This document shows positions 44,940 to 54,437 of a stretch of 64,000 nt of DNA, one piece after another. The stretch is taken from contig NZ_CP069178.1 of NCBI RefSeq assembly GCF_016812035.1, positions 1,054,001 through 1,118,000 on the forward strand. The letters run 5' to 3'. The number at the start of each line of letters is the position of its first letter. The stretch's first letter is position 1. This DNA comes from Bulleidia sp. zg-1006. Its GTDB lineage: Bacteria > Bacillota_I > Bacilli_A > Erysipelotrichales > Erysipelotrichaceae. A program made the position numbers and the translations under genes. Below the pieces are notes generated by a model, which saw only the letters and a list, made by a program, of their open reading frames with translations, did no database searches and was not told where the DNA came from.

Positions 44940-45149
44940 TACAAAAGAAAACGTCCTTATCTTCTAAGGACGTTATAAAACGCGGTACCACCTTAGTTTA
45001 TAGTCAAAGACCATACCCTTCATTTTTCCTTAACGCAGAATCACGTTTACTCCCGGGTGATATCCATTTCTTGTCTTCTTGCCTTTTTCCAGCAAGCAAA
45101 GGCTCTCTATATTTCCGACAAGTTGGCTTGTCCTGTTCATCGTAATCAC
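44940..45149 (-). promoter_or_regulatory. T-box riboswitch controlling ileS
   Basis: The T-box sequence AAGGTGGTACCGCG (complement of 44981-44994) precedes a terminator hairpin, AACGTCCTTA/TAAGGACGTT (44950-44974), with T-run. Upstream is a long stem I region with a candidate isoleucine specifier ATC in the GATATCACC loop. Uncharged tRNA-Ile should bind and prevent termination. The leader begins directly after the divIVA stop codon. Confidence 0.92.
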
Positions 45150-45617
45150 TTATTCAAAATACTTTAGCCATTCTTGATCCGGTAAATCAGGAAGCTTAAA
45201 CGCATCCAATTCCTTATTGATTTGCGCTAATTGTTCTTTCATTTCCTTCTTCACAATGCCCGCATCTTCGTATAGAACGGTTAATTGTCTTAGAACAGAA
45301 TGAGCATTCGCCAGCGTTTCTTGAATCATCATGTCCGCATTTTCATGAGCGGTATTGATAATCTTCGTTGCTTCATTGAGGGCTAACGACTTAATTTGGT
45401 TGGCTTGAACTTCCGCTTCTTGATTTTTATTTTGTAGAAGTGCTAATTCTTGACGCAATCGATCATTCTCCATTTGAAGTTCAACCATACTATTTTGGTA
45501 CAACTCCAATTTTCGTGTCAGCACAGATAAACTAGCTTCCATTTCTTCCATTTTTGCGTCAACCGCAAAACGATCATAACCATTTTTGGTTTTTCGAAAT
45601 CTTGCTCGCTGAACCAT
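45150..45617 (-). CDS. divIVA: DivIVA-type cell-division/polarity protein
   Basis: A 155-residue, largely coiled-coil protein. The N-terminal RFRKTKNGYDRFAVDAKMEEME corresponds to the DivIVA lipid-binding domain (G-Y-D-x-x-x-V-D), followed by long heptad helices from about 30 to 140. It localises to curved membranes at septum or poles. It lies in the conserved order sepF-ylmH-divIVA-ileS. The membrane-domain start is slightly unusual (FRKTKNGYDR instead of the FxKxxxGYxxxEV form). Confidence 0.88.
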   Translation of the reverse strand: MVQRARFRKTKNGYDRFAVDAKMEEMEASLSVLTRKLELYQNSMVELQMENDRLRQELALLQNKNQEAEVQANQIKSLALNEATKIINTAHENADMMIQETLANAHSVLRQLTVLYEDAGIVKKEMKEQLAQINKELDAFKLPDLPDQEWLKYFE

Positions 45618-45628
45618 GGATTCTCCTT

Positions 45629-46366
45629 TCAGATATATTGCTTCATATGCGCAACCAGACGACCGCTTTTCGTCCGCCGAATTATCTCAATAAATTGAAA
45701 TCTTCCACAGCCACGTATAGAAATCGTAGTCCCATTATGGCACAATTTACCGGCATCTTCAATCATTTCATGATTTACCGATACTTGTCCGGCTTGAATT
45801 TGGTGCTTCGCTTTTTCCCGTGATGTTTTCATCAATGCAGATACCATCGCATCAATTCGATAACTAGCCACAATCACTTCAAACTCACGAAAAGCTCTTT
45901 CATAAACAGGATAATCCGTTAGTCTTTCCCAATGAATACGCAACTGATTCACTTGCGTGAGATGTTGCTCAAAAAAGGAAACCATGTCTTCACTTGTGTA
46001 AAGATAAATCGCATCGTTTTCTATCCAGAAATCACCAAAGGAACTTCTTTCCACTTGTAAGCTCATCAGTGCTCCTAAAACATCCTTATGACCAATCTTA
46101 CGAAATCTTTGGTCAATCTTTGCTTTTAGGCAAACAATATCAGAAAAGCCATCCTCTCCCATTGGTGAGAAGATGACTTTTTTCTTCATGGCACCTTTGT
46201 ATCCACCAAAGTAATAAAGACAACTACTCTCAGGAAATAAAGGTAATAGCTTTGTTTGTTCAGCTTCCTCTAAAAAGTTTGAACAGATACAAGTATTCCA
46301 TAATTCACTTTTTAACTGTAAGTCACGCAAATGAGCTACTAAGGTATCAAAATCCCTAGTCTTCAT
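45629..46366 (-). CDS. ylmH: YlmH, S4-domain RNA-binding protein
   Basis: A 245-residue protein. The N-terminal part has FSPMGEDGFSDIVCLKAKID and DVLGALMSLQVERSSFGD, hallmarks of the YlmH family, and residues about 175-245 form the S4 domain, with SREKAKHQIQAGQVSVNHEMIED. YlmH works in ribosome rescue and is linked to division genes. A GTG one codon upstream is an alternative start; both overlap the end of sepF. ylmG, often between sepF and ylmH, is absent. Confidence 0.92.
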   Translation of the reverse strand: MKTRDFDTLVAHLRDLQLKSELWNTCICSNFLEEAEQTKLLPLFPESSCLYYFGGYKGAMKKKVIFSPMGEDGFSDIVCLKAKIDQRFRKIGHKDVLGALMSLQVERSSFGDFWIENDAIYLYTSEDMVSFFEQHLTQVNQLRIHWERLTDYPVYERAFREFEVIVASYRIDAMVSALMKTSREKAKHQIQAGQVSVNHEMIEDAGKLCHNGTTISIRGCGRFQFIEIIRRTKSGRLVAHMKQYI

Positions 46367-46763
46367 CACTGTTTAAATTGATAGCGCCTTCTACCGGAAC
46401 ATTCTTTGGTGTGCATAAAATCACATTATGCCCAATTTTTTGAATAGAGCCATCCACAGCATAAACAACACCGGTTAAGAAATCAATCATGCGTTGCGCT
46501 GCATCCCTTGGTAACTTATGTAAATTAACAACCGCTGCACGACGTTCTTTCAAATGTTTGCCAACCTCTTCCGCTTGGCTAAAATCACGGGGTTCAAATA
46601 ATACCACTTGCGTATCACCTGCTACTTTCTTTATATTCGACTTCGTTGTTTCATAACTGCTCACCGGCGAAATGGTTTCCATTTCTTGTGTATTGACTTC
46701 TAAAGCATCTTCGTCTTCTTCATCAATTGGAGCAATCCAGTTCTTTAATTTATCAAAACCCAT
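46356..46763 (-). CDS. sepF: SepF, septum-forming protein
   Basis: A 135-residue protein. An N-terminal amphipathic membrane-binding segment (MGFDKLKNWIAP) is followed by a variable acidic linker and the SepF domain: VLFEPRDFSQAEEVGKHL, AAVVNLHKLPRDAAQRMIDFLTGVVYAVDG and a final VILCTP strand. It tethers FtsZ to the membrane. The frame extends upstream to a TTG, but GAGGT seven bases before the ATG at 46763 fixes the start. Confidence 0.94.
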   Translation of the reverse strand: MGFDKLKNWIAPIDEEDEDALEVNTQEMETISPVSSYETTKSNIKKVAGDTQVVLFEPRDFSQAEEVGKHLKERRAAVVNLHKLPRDAAQRMIDFLTGVVYAVDGSIQKIGHNVILCTPKNVPVEGAINLNSDED

Positions 46764-46842
46764 ATCTATACCTCTTTTATCTCTTTTCAAATTATATCAG
46801 TTTTTCTTTCTGAATACACTTTTCATTCTTGTTTTTTTCTTT

Positions 46843-46848
46843 TATAAT
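46843..46848 (+). promoter_or_regulatory. -10 box immediately before the DUF3899-like gene
   Basis: A perfect TATAAT ends nine bases before the ATG at 46858, predicting a leader of about three bases. No Shine-Dalgarno is visible. Confidence 0.45.
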
Positions 46849-46857
46849 ACCACTAAC

Positions 46858-47187
46858 ATGTTAAAAGCCTATCGCAACTTAAATACTTGGATCTGGGTTG
46901 GTCTAGCTATTTTAGTAGCTTTCATTTCCCTTTTCTTTCAAAAAACACTCCTGCATTTTATCAATACCCTAGCCATGGTTGGCTTCATTTACTTTGCGAT
47001 TGGAATTTTCCGTCTTTCTTGGATTAAAGGGGATTATGCCTTTCTAAGTTATCGAAAGCTCAAACACCATGATTTTAAAACCTACCGAGAAAATATCATC
47101 GAAAGAAGAAAAGATATTCCCAATACCATTTTTTACGCTTCTTTTGTTGTATTAGTTCTTTGTGTAGTCTTGCATTTATTTTACTGA
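46858..47187 (+). CDS. Small membrane protein, DUF3899-like
   Basis: A 109-residue protein with three predicted membrane helices: an N-terminal WIWVGLAILVAFISLFF region, FINTLAMVGFIYFAIGIF, and a C-terminal FYASFVVLVLCVVLHLF. Between the last two lies a basic cytoplasmic loop (YRKLKHHDFKTYRENIIERRKD). The pattern resembles the DUF3899 family, whose function is unknown. It is divergent from sepF. The longer upstream frame overlaps sepF and is not supported. Confidence 0.65.
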   Translation: MLKAYRNLNTWIWVGLAILVAFISLFFQKTLLHFINTLAMVGFIYFAIGIFRLSWIKGDYAFLSYRKLKHHDFKTYRENIIERRKDIPNTIFYASFVVLVLCVVLHLFY

Positions 47188-47230
47188 TACCGGTTCCTAG
47201 AACCATTTTTTATTGATTGGATGGAAGAAA

Positions 47231-47252
47231 AGACTTAAGCTCGCTTAAGTCT
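47231..47252 (-). terminator. Terminator of the opp operon
   Basis: AGACTTAAG-N4-CTTAAGTCT, a perfect stem next to the oppF stop, followed by T-rich sequence on the minus strand. Confidence 0.75.
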
Positions 47253-48190
47253 TATTTTAATTCCTTACGATACGCTTTCATTTCCGCTTCATTTGCCCAA
47301 ATAAAATGACCGGGCTTGATTTCTTGGAAACTTGGTTTATCCGTATCATAATGGTGGGCATCAATGGAATAAGAAGGAACCATCTTGTTCTTTTCAATTT
47401 GCGGATCGGGAATTGGTACAGCCGCCAGTAATGATTGCGTATATGGATGCAATGGATTACGGAACAATTCATTCGTTTCCGCCAATTCAACAATACGACC
47501 TAAATGAATAACCCCAATACGATCGGAGATAAAGCGAACCACCGATAAGTCATGGGCAATAAAGACGGTTGTTAAGTTTCTTTCCTTTTGAAGCCTCTTC
47601 AATAAATTTAAAACTTGGGCACGAATGGACACATCCAACGCTGAAATAGGCTCATCGGCTATTAACAATTCCGGTTCCATAATAATAGCACGTGCAATAC
47701 CAATACGTTGACGTTGACCACCTGAGAATTCATGTGGATAACGAGATAAATGTTCCTCTAAAAGACCCACTTCCATAAGAGCATCGATCACTTTCTTACG
47801 ACGTTCTTCCTCATCTTTGTATAGATGGAAATTCGATAGTCCTTCAGAAACAATATAATCTACCGTTGCCCTTTCATTTAAAGAAGCGGCCGGATCTTGG
47901 AAAACCATTTGGATTTTCTTAACAACTTCACGATCCAATTCTTTTGAAATTTTACCGGAAATTTTCTTACCTTCAAAAATAACTTCACCATCGCTTAATG
48001 GATTAATACGAATTAAAGCACGGGCAACGGTTGTCTTACCGGAACCCGATTCACCCACAAGCGAAAAGGTTTCACCTCGATAAACATCAAAGTTCACATC
48101 CTTAACCGCCACAAACTTATTATGTCCAGAACCAAAGGTAACTTCTAAATTCTTGGCTGAAATCAATACTTCTTTATCTGTCTTAGCCAT
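47252..48190 (-). CDS. oppF: Oligopeptide ABC transporter ATPase F
   Basis: A 312-residue ATPase: Walker [11 protein letters not shown]-loop VFQDP, signature FSGGQRQR, Walker [14 protein letters not shown]-loop IAHDLSVV, and the C-terminal oligopeptide/dipeptide extension around [16 protein letters not shown]. With OppD it powers peptide import. Its ATG lies in the end of oppD, with GGAGGT upstream. Size equals AmiF of streptococci. Confidence 0.95.
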   Translation of the reverse strand: MAKTDKEVLISAKNLEVTFGSGHNKFVAVKDVNFDVYRGETFSLVGESGSGKTTVARALIRINPLSDGEVIFEGKKISGKISKELDREVVKKIQMVFQDPAASLNERATVDYIVSEGLSNFHLYKDEEERRKKVIDALMEVGLLEEHLSRYPHEFSGGQRQRIGIARAIIMEPELLIADEPISALDVSIRAQVLNLLKRLQKERNLTTVFIAHDLSVVRFISDRIGVIHLGRIVELAETNELFRNPLHPYTQSLLAAVPIPDPQIEKNKMVPSYSIDAHHYDTDKPSFQEIKPGHFIWANEAEMKAYRKELK

Positions 48191-49292
48191 GATAGATACC
48201 TCCTTCTCCTAATGTATTTAATAAACGTTCATGCAAGTTGCGAATCGCTTCCGGTTTTTCCACCTTTGGTGCTCGCGGATCCATTAACCAAGTCTTCGCC
48301 AAATGGGTATTCGTTACCGCAAACATGGGTGGTTCTTGTTCAAAATCAATCTTCATCGCATATGGATTACGTGGCGCAAAGGCATCCCCTTTAATCTCTT
48401 CAAATAGACTTGGAGGGGTTCCGGTAATGGCGTATAAATCTTGACCTTTAATCCCTAACTGAGGTAAAGAGCTTAATAATGCCCACGTATATGGATGTTT
48501 TGGATCATAGAAGATTTCTTCTACCGTACCATATTCCACAATTTGACCAGCATACATAACGGCAACCTTATCCGCTACATTCGCCACCACCCCTAAGTCG
48601 TGGGTAATATAAACTGTTGTGAAGTGGTATTCAGCCGATAAATCCTTAATCAATTTAATGATTTGAGCTTGAATTGTAACATCCAAAGCCGTTGTTGGCT
48701 CATCACAGATTAAAATCTTGGGATGACAAGCCAAGGCAATCGCAATAACGATACGCTGACGCATCCCCCCGGAATATTGGAAAGGATATTCATCAAAGCG
48801 TTTCTCGGCATTATTAATACCAACTTTCTTCATCAAGCTAACCGCTTCAACACGCGCCTCACTGATGGATTTACCTTGGTGCCTCATGATGACTTCCGTA
48901 ATTTGGGAACCAATGGAACGAATAGGATTTAAAGAGGTCATCGGATCTTGGAAAATAGTCGCAATCTTTTTACCACGAATGGCTTCCCATTCCTTATCAT
49001 TCTTATTATCCAATAGATTTTTTCCCTCAAACACAATGCGTCCTTGAGGAATAAAACCATTAGCTTCTAACATACCTGTAAACGTCTTTGTGAAAACCGA
49101 CTTACCGGAGCCGGATTCACCCACAATCGCTAAAGTTTCACCATCGTATAAATCAATCGAAACATTACGAATGGCGGTTAAGATACGTTCACGAACATGA
49201 AACTTAACGATAATATCCCGAGCACTTAAGACCGCTTCCTTACTCCCATTTTTATCTAAAGAAGCGTCTAAATTCATTTTCATCTCTGACAT
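48183..49292 (-). CDS. oppD: Oligopeptide ABC transporter ATPase D
   Basis: A 369-residue ATPase: Walker [20 protein letters not shown], signature YSGGMRQR, Walker [20 protein letters not shown], then the C-terminal [13 protein letters not shown] and PPSLFEE segments with oligopeptide-transporter motifs. Its cysteine content at the C-terminus is low, so the Fe-S-type extension seen in some OppD is absent. GGAGGG precedes the ATG. Confidence 0.95.
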   Translation of the reverse strand: MSEMKMNLDASLDKNGSKEAVLSARDIIVKFHVRERILTAIRNVSIDLYDGETLAIVGESGSGKSVFTKTFTGMLEANGFIPQGRIVFEGKNLLDNKNDKEWEAIRGKKIATIFQDPMTSLNPIRSIGSQITEVIMRHQGKSISEARVEAVSLMKKVGINNAEKRFDEYPFQYSGGMRQRIVIAIALACHPKILICDEPTTALDVTIQAQIIKLIKDLSAEYHFTTVYITHDLGVVANVADKVAVMYAGQIVEYGTVEEIFYDPKHPYTWALLSSLPQLGIKGQDLYAITGTPPSLFEEIKGDAFAPRNPYAMKIDFEQEPPMFAVTNTHLAKTWLMDPRAPKVEKPEAIRNLHERLLNTLGEGGIYHG

Positions 49293-49303
49293 GATTTCCC
49301 TCC

Positions 49304-50221
49304 TTACATATGGGTTCTTGGATCAGAAGCATCCGCTAAAGTCTGTCCAACGATATAAAGCGATACGGAAATAATCGCCGACATGAAGACAGGAATCCAG
49401 AATAGATACGCTGCTGATGTCATAAAAGTCGAATATTTTGAAATCAATTGTCCTAAAGAAACGTCGTTTGCACTTAAACCAATGCCTAAGAAAGATAAGA
49501 ACACCTCATAGGAAATATAGTTTGGCACATCACGAGAAACTTGTGTCACAATAACCGATACCAAATAAGGTAAAATATTATGACGAATAATCTTTGGGGT
49601 TGATGTTCCTAAACAGCGGGAAGCCAAGTTGTATTCACGGTCACGAATCATCATAACTTGAATACGGATAGAGTACGCCGTTCCTAACCAAGAAGTAACG
49701 GTTAAAGCAAAAATCAATTGCCAGAAACCTTGCCCGATAACATACATCAAGACCATAACCACTAACGTGAATGGAACATTAGCAATAACATTATAAAGCT
49801 CTAACATGAAGACATCTAATTTCTTGGAATATCCCCAAAAAGCACCAACCACAACACCAACAACGTTTGTGATAATGGTCGCAATAATCGCTAAGTTTAA
49901 AGATGTCCTTGTTCCTAACCAAACGGAATCAAATAAGGAATCGCCAACGGTATCCGTTCCAAACCAGAAAGTCGCATTCGGTTTAATAAAACGTCTGGAA
50001 AAGTCATTAACATGTGGCTTCAACGCTGGATTAAAGCCTGAAATAGATGGATAAATAATTGCCATTAATATAACAATTAAGGACAACACTAAGAAGAAAA
50101 TAGCAGTCTTACTAGAAAAGAATTTACGGGAAACTGATTTCCAATAAGAGTAATGAGGACTAGCAATATGTTCGGATGCTTCTGAATCAATATCCACAAA
50201 TGTAAATAATTCATCATTCAT
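49304..50221 (-). CDS. oppC: Oligopeptide ABC transporter permease C
   Basis: A 305-residue permease with six membrane helices. It has the OppC N-terminal cytoplasmic region, the FGTDTVGDSLFDSVWLGTRTSL motif and the inner-membrane EAA loop around YNLASRCLGTSTPKIIRHNILP. GGAGAAAG precedes the ATG, which touches the oppB stop. Corresponds in size to AmiD. Confidence 0.95.
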   Translation of the reverse strand: MNDELFTFVDIDSEASEHIASPHYSYWKSVSRKFFSSKTAIFFLVLSLIVILMAIIYPSISGFNPALKPHVNDFSRRFIKPNATFWFGTDTVGDSLFDSVWLGTRTSLNLAIIATIITNVVGVVVGAFWGYSKKLDVFMLELYNVIANVPFTLVVMVLMYVIGQGFWQLIFALTVTSWLGTAYSIRIQVMMIRDREYNLASRCLGTSTPKIIRHNILPYLVSVIVTQVSRDVPNYISYEVFLSFLGIGLSANDVSLGQLISKYSTFMTSAAYLFWIPVFMSAIISVSLYIVGQTLADASDPRTHM

Positions 50222-51693
50222 TATCGGCTTTCTCCTTTCGAGGTTAATTGAATACGAGGGTCAACAACCGTTACCAATAAGTCACCTAACAATAATGAGA
50301 TAATCGATAATGTTGTCAAGATAAAGGTAATCGCAATAACCATTGGGTTATTGTATGCCTTAATCGCATCCGGCAGCATCTTACCCATGCCCGGAATCGC
50401 AAAGACAGTTTCTGTAATCACCGCCCCGGAAATTGTTAAAATAACTGCAGCCGGAATACCATTCACTAGGGGAATTGAAGCATTGCGTAAAATATGTTTA
50501 CGGAAGATTTCTCTTTGCGATAAACCCTTCGCTCTTGCGAACTTAACATAATCAGAACTTGCCTGATCCAACATAAATCTGCGCATCCACATCATAATAC
50601 CACCCGTAGACATCAAGCCTAAAATTAAGACCGGTATAATATACGAACGAATATTATGGGCACCCAAAGTTGGAAATTTATCTGGCAAACCAATCTTCAA
50701 ACCAATGAATTGAACAAAGTAAATGAAGGCAAGAGATGGTACTGCCGACATAACATTGATATAAACGGTGCCTAATTTATCTTGCCATTTATCCTTATGC
50801 GAAGCCATAGTCATACCCGCCGGAATACCAATGAGATAGGTAATAATTAAGGCAATAATACCCATCATCATGGAAGTTGCAATCATAGAAGGATCCGCAT
50901 GTAAATTGTCACAATTCGCATAGTTATCCAAGAAACGACCTTTATCTAAATCATCCATCGTACTCGTTGCTTTATATTTACAAGCATGCAACTGTAAAGC
51001 ACTATTGGCTTTCTTACCTGTTTCAAAAGTAATTGGTAATGGCTTACTAGAGCCCTGTGTTTGCGTCAATACATCTTTGACATCCACACCACCAAAAGTC
51101 GGATAAGAAACCCCAAAGTTCAAACCAATAAAGTTTTGATGAATGAAAGGGAATTTATCATCGAAATAAAGAAGATATTTATGAACCGTTCCCGATCCTT
51201 TAATGGCCGGTAAGCCATTATAGTCATTTTCAATATAAAATTTTCTTTCTAAATTCGGATTTTGATCATCCGAAACACGCCATGGATGATCCACTTCAAT
51301 TAAATGCCCAAACCAATTTTTAACCAAGTCTAAAATACTATACTCCTTTGTTGCATAGTATAGTCCTGTACGATAAGTCTTAACGGTATAACCCTTATTT
51401 TTTAATTCATCAAACGCAACTTTGGCTTCTTTCGAGTTTGTGACCATACAGCCATCTCCCTTACCTCGACAAATATCACCTTGTTCCTTGAAATCTAAAT
51501 AACCCAAACGTTGATACACGCTATTCATATAGCGGGTTTTGGAATCTTCATCATTTAACTTCACCCATGTTGGATCTTGTTGGAAGATCTTCGAGCGATC
51601 GATTTGGGTATACACCAGTGTTAGTGCGATAATCACAACCGCAACAATGGAGAATACCGAGCGAATCAATCTTCCTATAACATAACGGCTCAT
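50221..51693 (-). CDS. oppB: Oligopeptide ABC transporter permease B, long Ami type
   Basis: A 490-residue permease. Between the first helix (residues about 9-27) and the usual five-helix core (from about 275) is an extracytoplasmic insert of roughly 230 residues, containing paired cysteines (DICRGKGDGCMV and the HACKYK/YANCDN pair). The core has the EAA loop YVKFARAKGLSQREIFRKHILRNA. Ordinary OppB is about 310 residues, but the streptococcal AmiC permease has the same long form. Confidence 0.94.
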   Translation of the reverse strand: MSRYVIGRLIRSVFSIVAVVIIALTLVYTQIDRSKIFQQDPTWVKLNDEDSKTRYMNSVYQRLGYLDFKEQGDICRGKGDGCMVTNSKEAKVAFDELKNKGYTVKTYRTGLYYATKEYSILDLVKNWFGHLIEVDHPWRVSDDQNPNLERKFYIENDYNGLPAIKGSGTVHKYLLYFDDKFPFIHQNFIGLNFGVSYPTFGGVDVKDVLTQTQGSSKPLPITFETGKKANSALQLHACKYKATSTMDDLDKGRFLDNYANCDNLHADPSMIATSMMMGIIALIITYLIGIPAGMTMASHKDKWQDKLGTVYINVMSAVPSLAFIYFVQFIGLKIGLPDKFPTLGAHNIRSYIIPVLILGLMSTGGIMMWMRRFMLDQASSDYVKFARAKGLSQREIFRKHILRNASIPLVNGIPAAVILTISGAVITETVFAIPGMGKMLPDAIKAYNNPMVIAITFILTTLSIISLLLGDLLVTVVDPRIQLTSKGESR

Positions 51694-51811
51694 AATCTCA
51701 CCCTTTCTTATATCTGTTATAGTTTATCATAACCTTAAGTCATTTTCACGTCATTTATGACATTTTTTTCAAAACAATTTATGAAAACTTTTTCATTTAT
51801 CTTACAAAAAT

Positions 51812-51843
51812 AGAAAAAGGGAAGTTTTCACGAACCTCCCTTA
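51812..51843 (-). terminator. Terminator between oppA and oppB
   Basis: AAGGGA and TCCCTT enclose a loop and are followed by T residues on the minus strand. It lies after oppA and before oppB, so it probably lets oppA be made in excess over the membrane components. Confidence 0.65.
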
Positions 51844-51854
51844 TCAAACGACTT

Positions 51855-53822
51855 TTATTTAGCAGTACGCTTATTCATCCATTCTTCTTTAGCCTTGTTG
51901 TACTCTTCAGCTGTCACGATTTCCTTTTGGATAACCCAGTGTTTGTACTTTTCGCCACCCGGACCAGCATCGGAGTATGCTGCTGTAAATGGCTTCACTC
52001 TGGAAACACGATAACCAATTGGTGTACAAGATATTGGAATTTCTAAAGCATTATCGGTTAGCCAAGCTTCCGCTTTCGCATAAGCTTCATAACGTTTATT
52101 CATATCATCAGAAATCGCATCCGCTTTTTCTAATAGGGACTCATACTCACTCAACTTAACAGCTTCAGCGGCAACCTTATCACTATCGTTATAGAACGAA
52201 GAATTAGATTTAGAATTGATACCTGCGGTCTTAATCATATCTCCATTGTTTGGCGAATAGACGCTTAAGTAAGACTTAGGATCTAAATAGTCCGGGGACC
52301 AACCTGTAGCCGTCGAAATATCCCAGTCAAAGTCCTTCGCATTGTTAACATCATAAGTAACAGCCAGATACTTATTTTGGTTCTTTTCGGAATGAACGTT
52401 AATTAAAATTTGTTTATTTGAGTTCTTTTCAATCGAAGCCTTCATGGAAGCGGCTTGGGCATTAAAAATAGCCGCATCATAATTCACTAAGTCCAACGTT
52501 ACAGGGAATTTAACACCTTCAGCCTTAGCGGCATCGATGTACTTTTGCACCATTTTCGGATTGAAGAAAGCATCGTTACCATCGTTGAAATCACCACGAA
52601 TCTGGTTCTTATCCTTCACATTAGCGGCCACCGTTTCCGCAAAAGTCTTCTTATTAACACTCACAAAGTCACCCTTTGTCATTGTATTACGAATCATCTT
52701 CTTAGCTAAGTCTTCGGAACCCGTTCTTTGTGTCGCAAAAGCCACACGATCAAAAGCGGCACGGAAAGCTTTACGGAAGTTTACATTACGAAGTGCAAAT
52801 TGCGTATTCTTCTTTTGTTCTTCTGTTTTATTAGAATATTTATAAGCCTTACGGTTCAAGTTGAAAGCCAAATTGAATGTGGTTGTATCAGGTAAACCAT
52901 AAGTCACCTTACCGGCGTATTTATCTTTGTAAGATTTTTGTTCACTTGGATCCCATGCACCGGAGATACCGCCCTGAACATAGTTTCCCTTTTCAAAACC
53001 ATTCATAACCGAGTGACTATCTTGTCCATCATCATAAATTAAATTTACTTTATTGATGTAAACATGATCTTTATCCCAGTAGTTAGGGTTCTTGGTGTAT
53101 TCAATCTTGGATTTCGTTGTGAAGTTTGTTAAGAAGTAAGCGCCATTGTAAAGAATAGAGCTTGGATCAGTCTTACCAAAGCTACACTTCGTTGCCTTAT
53201 AAGCACCTAACTTACAGCCTTCTCCCTTGGATTCTAAGAATTTTTTATTGACCGGATAAAGAATAGCATAAGAAGCTAAGGAATTAAAATAAGTTACCGG
53301 CTTAGTAAGTTCGTATTGAACTGTATAATCATCTAAAGCCTTAACACCAACTTGATTAAATGGTACTTTACCTTGTTCATATTCTGCAAGATTCTTAATT
53401 AATCTGTTTACTAAAAACTTCGAACCGGAATCCGCATCTATTGCATGCTGTAAACCGGTCACAAAGTCATGGGCTGTTGTTTCAGCGTATTCTTCTTGTT
53501 CATTTGTGTACCATTTAACACCTTTGCGTAGTTTAAATGTCCATGTCTTATAATCAGCACTGTGCTCAATCTTTTCAGCTAAAGCGCCTACATAGTTACC
53601 ATAGCGGTCATTTTCAACCAAACCATCCACAAAATTAACTAAGTGCTTTGTATCCTCGCCTCGTTGTGATGCTGTATAGTCGAAAGTTATCGGATCAGTC
53701 GCATACACATAATTAAAATCTTCAGATGTTGTCAGAGCTGTGCCACCTTTTCCACCACTACAACCAACAAGAGTTGTAGCAGTAACTAAAATAGCCAAGC
53801 CTTTTTTAAAACCTGTTTTCAT
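51855..53822 (-). CDS. oppA: Oligopeptide-binding lipoprotein
   Basis: A 655-residue cluster C substrate-binding protein (lipobox LVGC). Features are the SBP_bac_5 pattern: DPITFDYTASQRGED, LVENDRYGNYVGALAE, WTFKLRKGVKWYTNEQEEYAETTAHDFV-type region, FRKAFRAAFDR and a C-terminal DWDISTATGWSPDYLDPKSYL. It captures oligopeptides at the surface for OppBCDF. Length equals AmiA-type receptors. It is the first gene of the operon, separated from oppB by a terminator. Confidence 0.95.
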   Translation of the reverse strand: MKTGFKKGLAILVTATTLVGCSGGKGGTALTTSEDFNYVYATDPITFDYTASQRGEDTKHLVNFVDGLVENDRYGNYVGALAEKIEHSADYKTWTFKLRKGVKWYTNEQEEYAETTAHDFVTGLQHAIDADSGSKFLVNRLIKNLAEYEQGKVPFNQVGVKALDDYTVQYELTKPVTYFNSLASYAILYPVNKKFLESKGEGCKLGAYKATKCSFGKTDPSSILYNGAYFLTNFTTKSKIEYTKNPNYWDKDHVYINKVNLIYDDGQDSHSVMNGFEKGNYVQGGISGAWDPSEQKSYKDKYAGKVTYGLPDTTTFNLAFNLNRKAYKYSNKTEEQKKNTQFALRNVNFRKAFRAAFDRVAFATQRTGSEDLAKKMIRNTMTKGDFVSVNKKTFAETVAANVKDKNQIRGDFNDGNDAFFNPKMVQKYIDAAKAEGVKFPVTLDLVNYDAAIFNAQAASMKASIEKNSNKQILINVHSEKNQNKYLAVTYDVNNAKDFDWDISTATGWSPDYLDPKSYLSVYSPNNGDMIKTAGINSKSNSSFYNDSDKVAAEAVKLSEYESLLEKADAISDDMNKRYEAYAKAEAWLTDNALEIPISCTPIGYRVSRVKPFTAAYSDAGPGGEKYKHWVIQKEIVTAEEYNKAKEEWMNKRTAK

Positions 53823-54024
53823 AATCCCTCCTAAGGCTATTGTGCCTCACATTGATTATAGTAATTTTTTTTCATTCTTTTGTCTATCATTTGCAAGAAT
53901 TTTCTCGATATTTTTTCAAATTCATTTCATTTATATGAAATAATTTTCAGAAAATTTTTTCATTTATTGTTATTTACTAGAAGCAAGCATTTGTTTTTTA
54001 TGTATTTTAGTGCTAATTATTTTT
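53823..54024. other. AT-rich upstream region of oppA
   Basis: About 200 bp of AT-rich DNA holding the oppA promoter region. It marks the left border of the decayed mobile island. No gene seen. Confidence 0.4.
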
Positions 54025-54430
54025 TCATGATGAATTACAAATAATACTGTCATAGGAGTTGCGGTAGTGGTCAACACACAACAAATGAAAAGAGAGGACG
54101 GCTATCTGTTGCACAGTAATACTTGGATTACTTTTCATAAGAAGAACTATTTGTTCTTGGATACTACTTTTTTCTTTGGTAGTTTCTTGAGTAGTGCTAC
54201 CATGAACTCTGATTATATTTTCATTTTCTTCGAGGGACATCTTAAGAGACATTGCGAACGACATTGTCGCTCACAACCTTCTGCGCAGCTATCTTCTTCA
54301 GAGAAATAATCGCTCTGAATGTGTCCCCTTCCTCAAATAACAGGTTTTCATCGTAATTTTAGTAGTAGATTTCATGGTGGTTTTTCACTATTACTATTAT
54401 CGAAATTTCTATACCTCTGTCCCATAATAA
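54025..54430 (-). pseudogene. Fragments of an AlbA-type ATP-binding regulator
   Basis: Minus-strand pieces in different frames look like the C-terminal half of an AlbA_2/ATP-binding transcriptional regulator: NYDENLLFEEGDTFRAII in one frame, then MSFAMSLKMSLEENENIIRV and SSIQEQIVLLMKSNPSITVQQ, a winged-helix start, in another. At least two frameshifts and stop codons break it, and the N-terminal DNA-binding part is missing. It is a dead accessory gene at the edge of the island. Confidence 0.5.
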
Positions 54431-54437
54431 TATAATT

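Noticed and set aside
46672-46857. N-terminal extension of the DUF3899-like protein
   Set aside because: It lies antisense to sepF, is serine-rich low-complexity, and the -10 box at 46843 lies inside it.
54067-54309. 80-codon plus-strand frame
   Set aside because: Antisense to the AlbA-type regulator remnant; no independent support.
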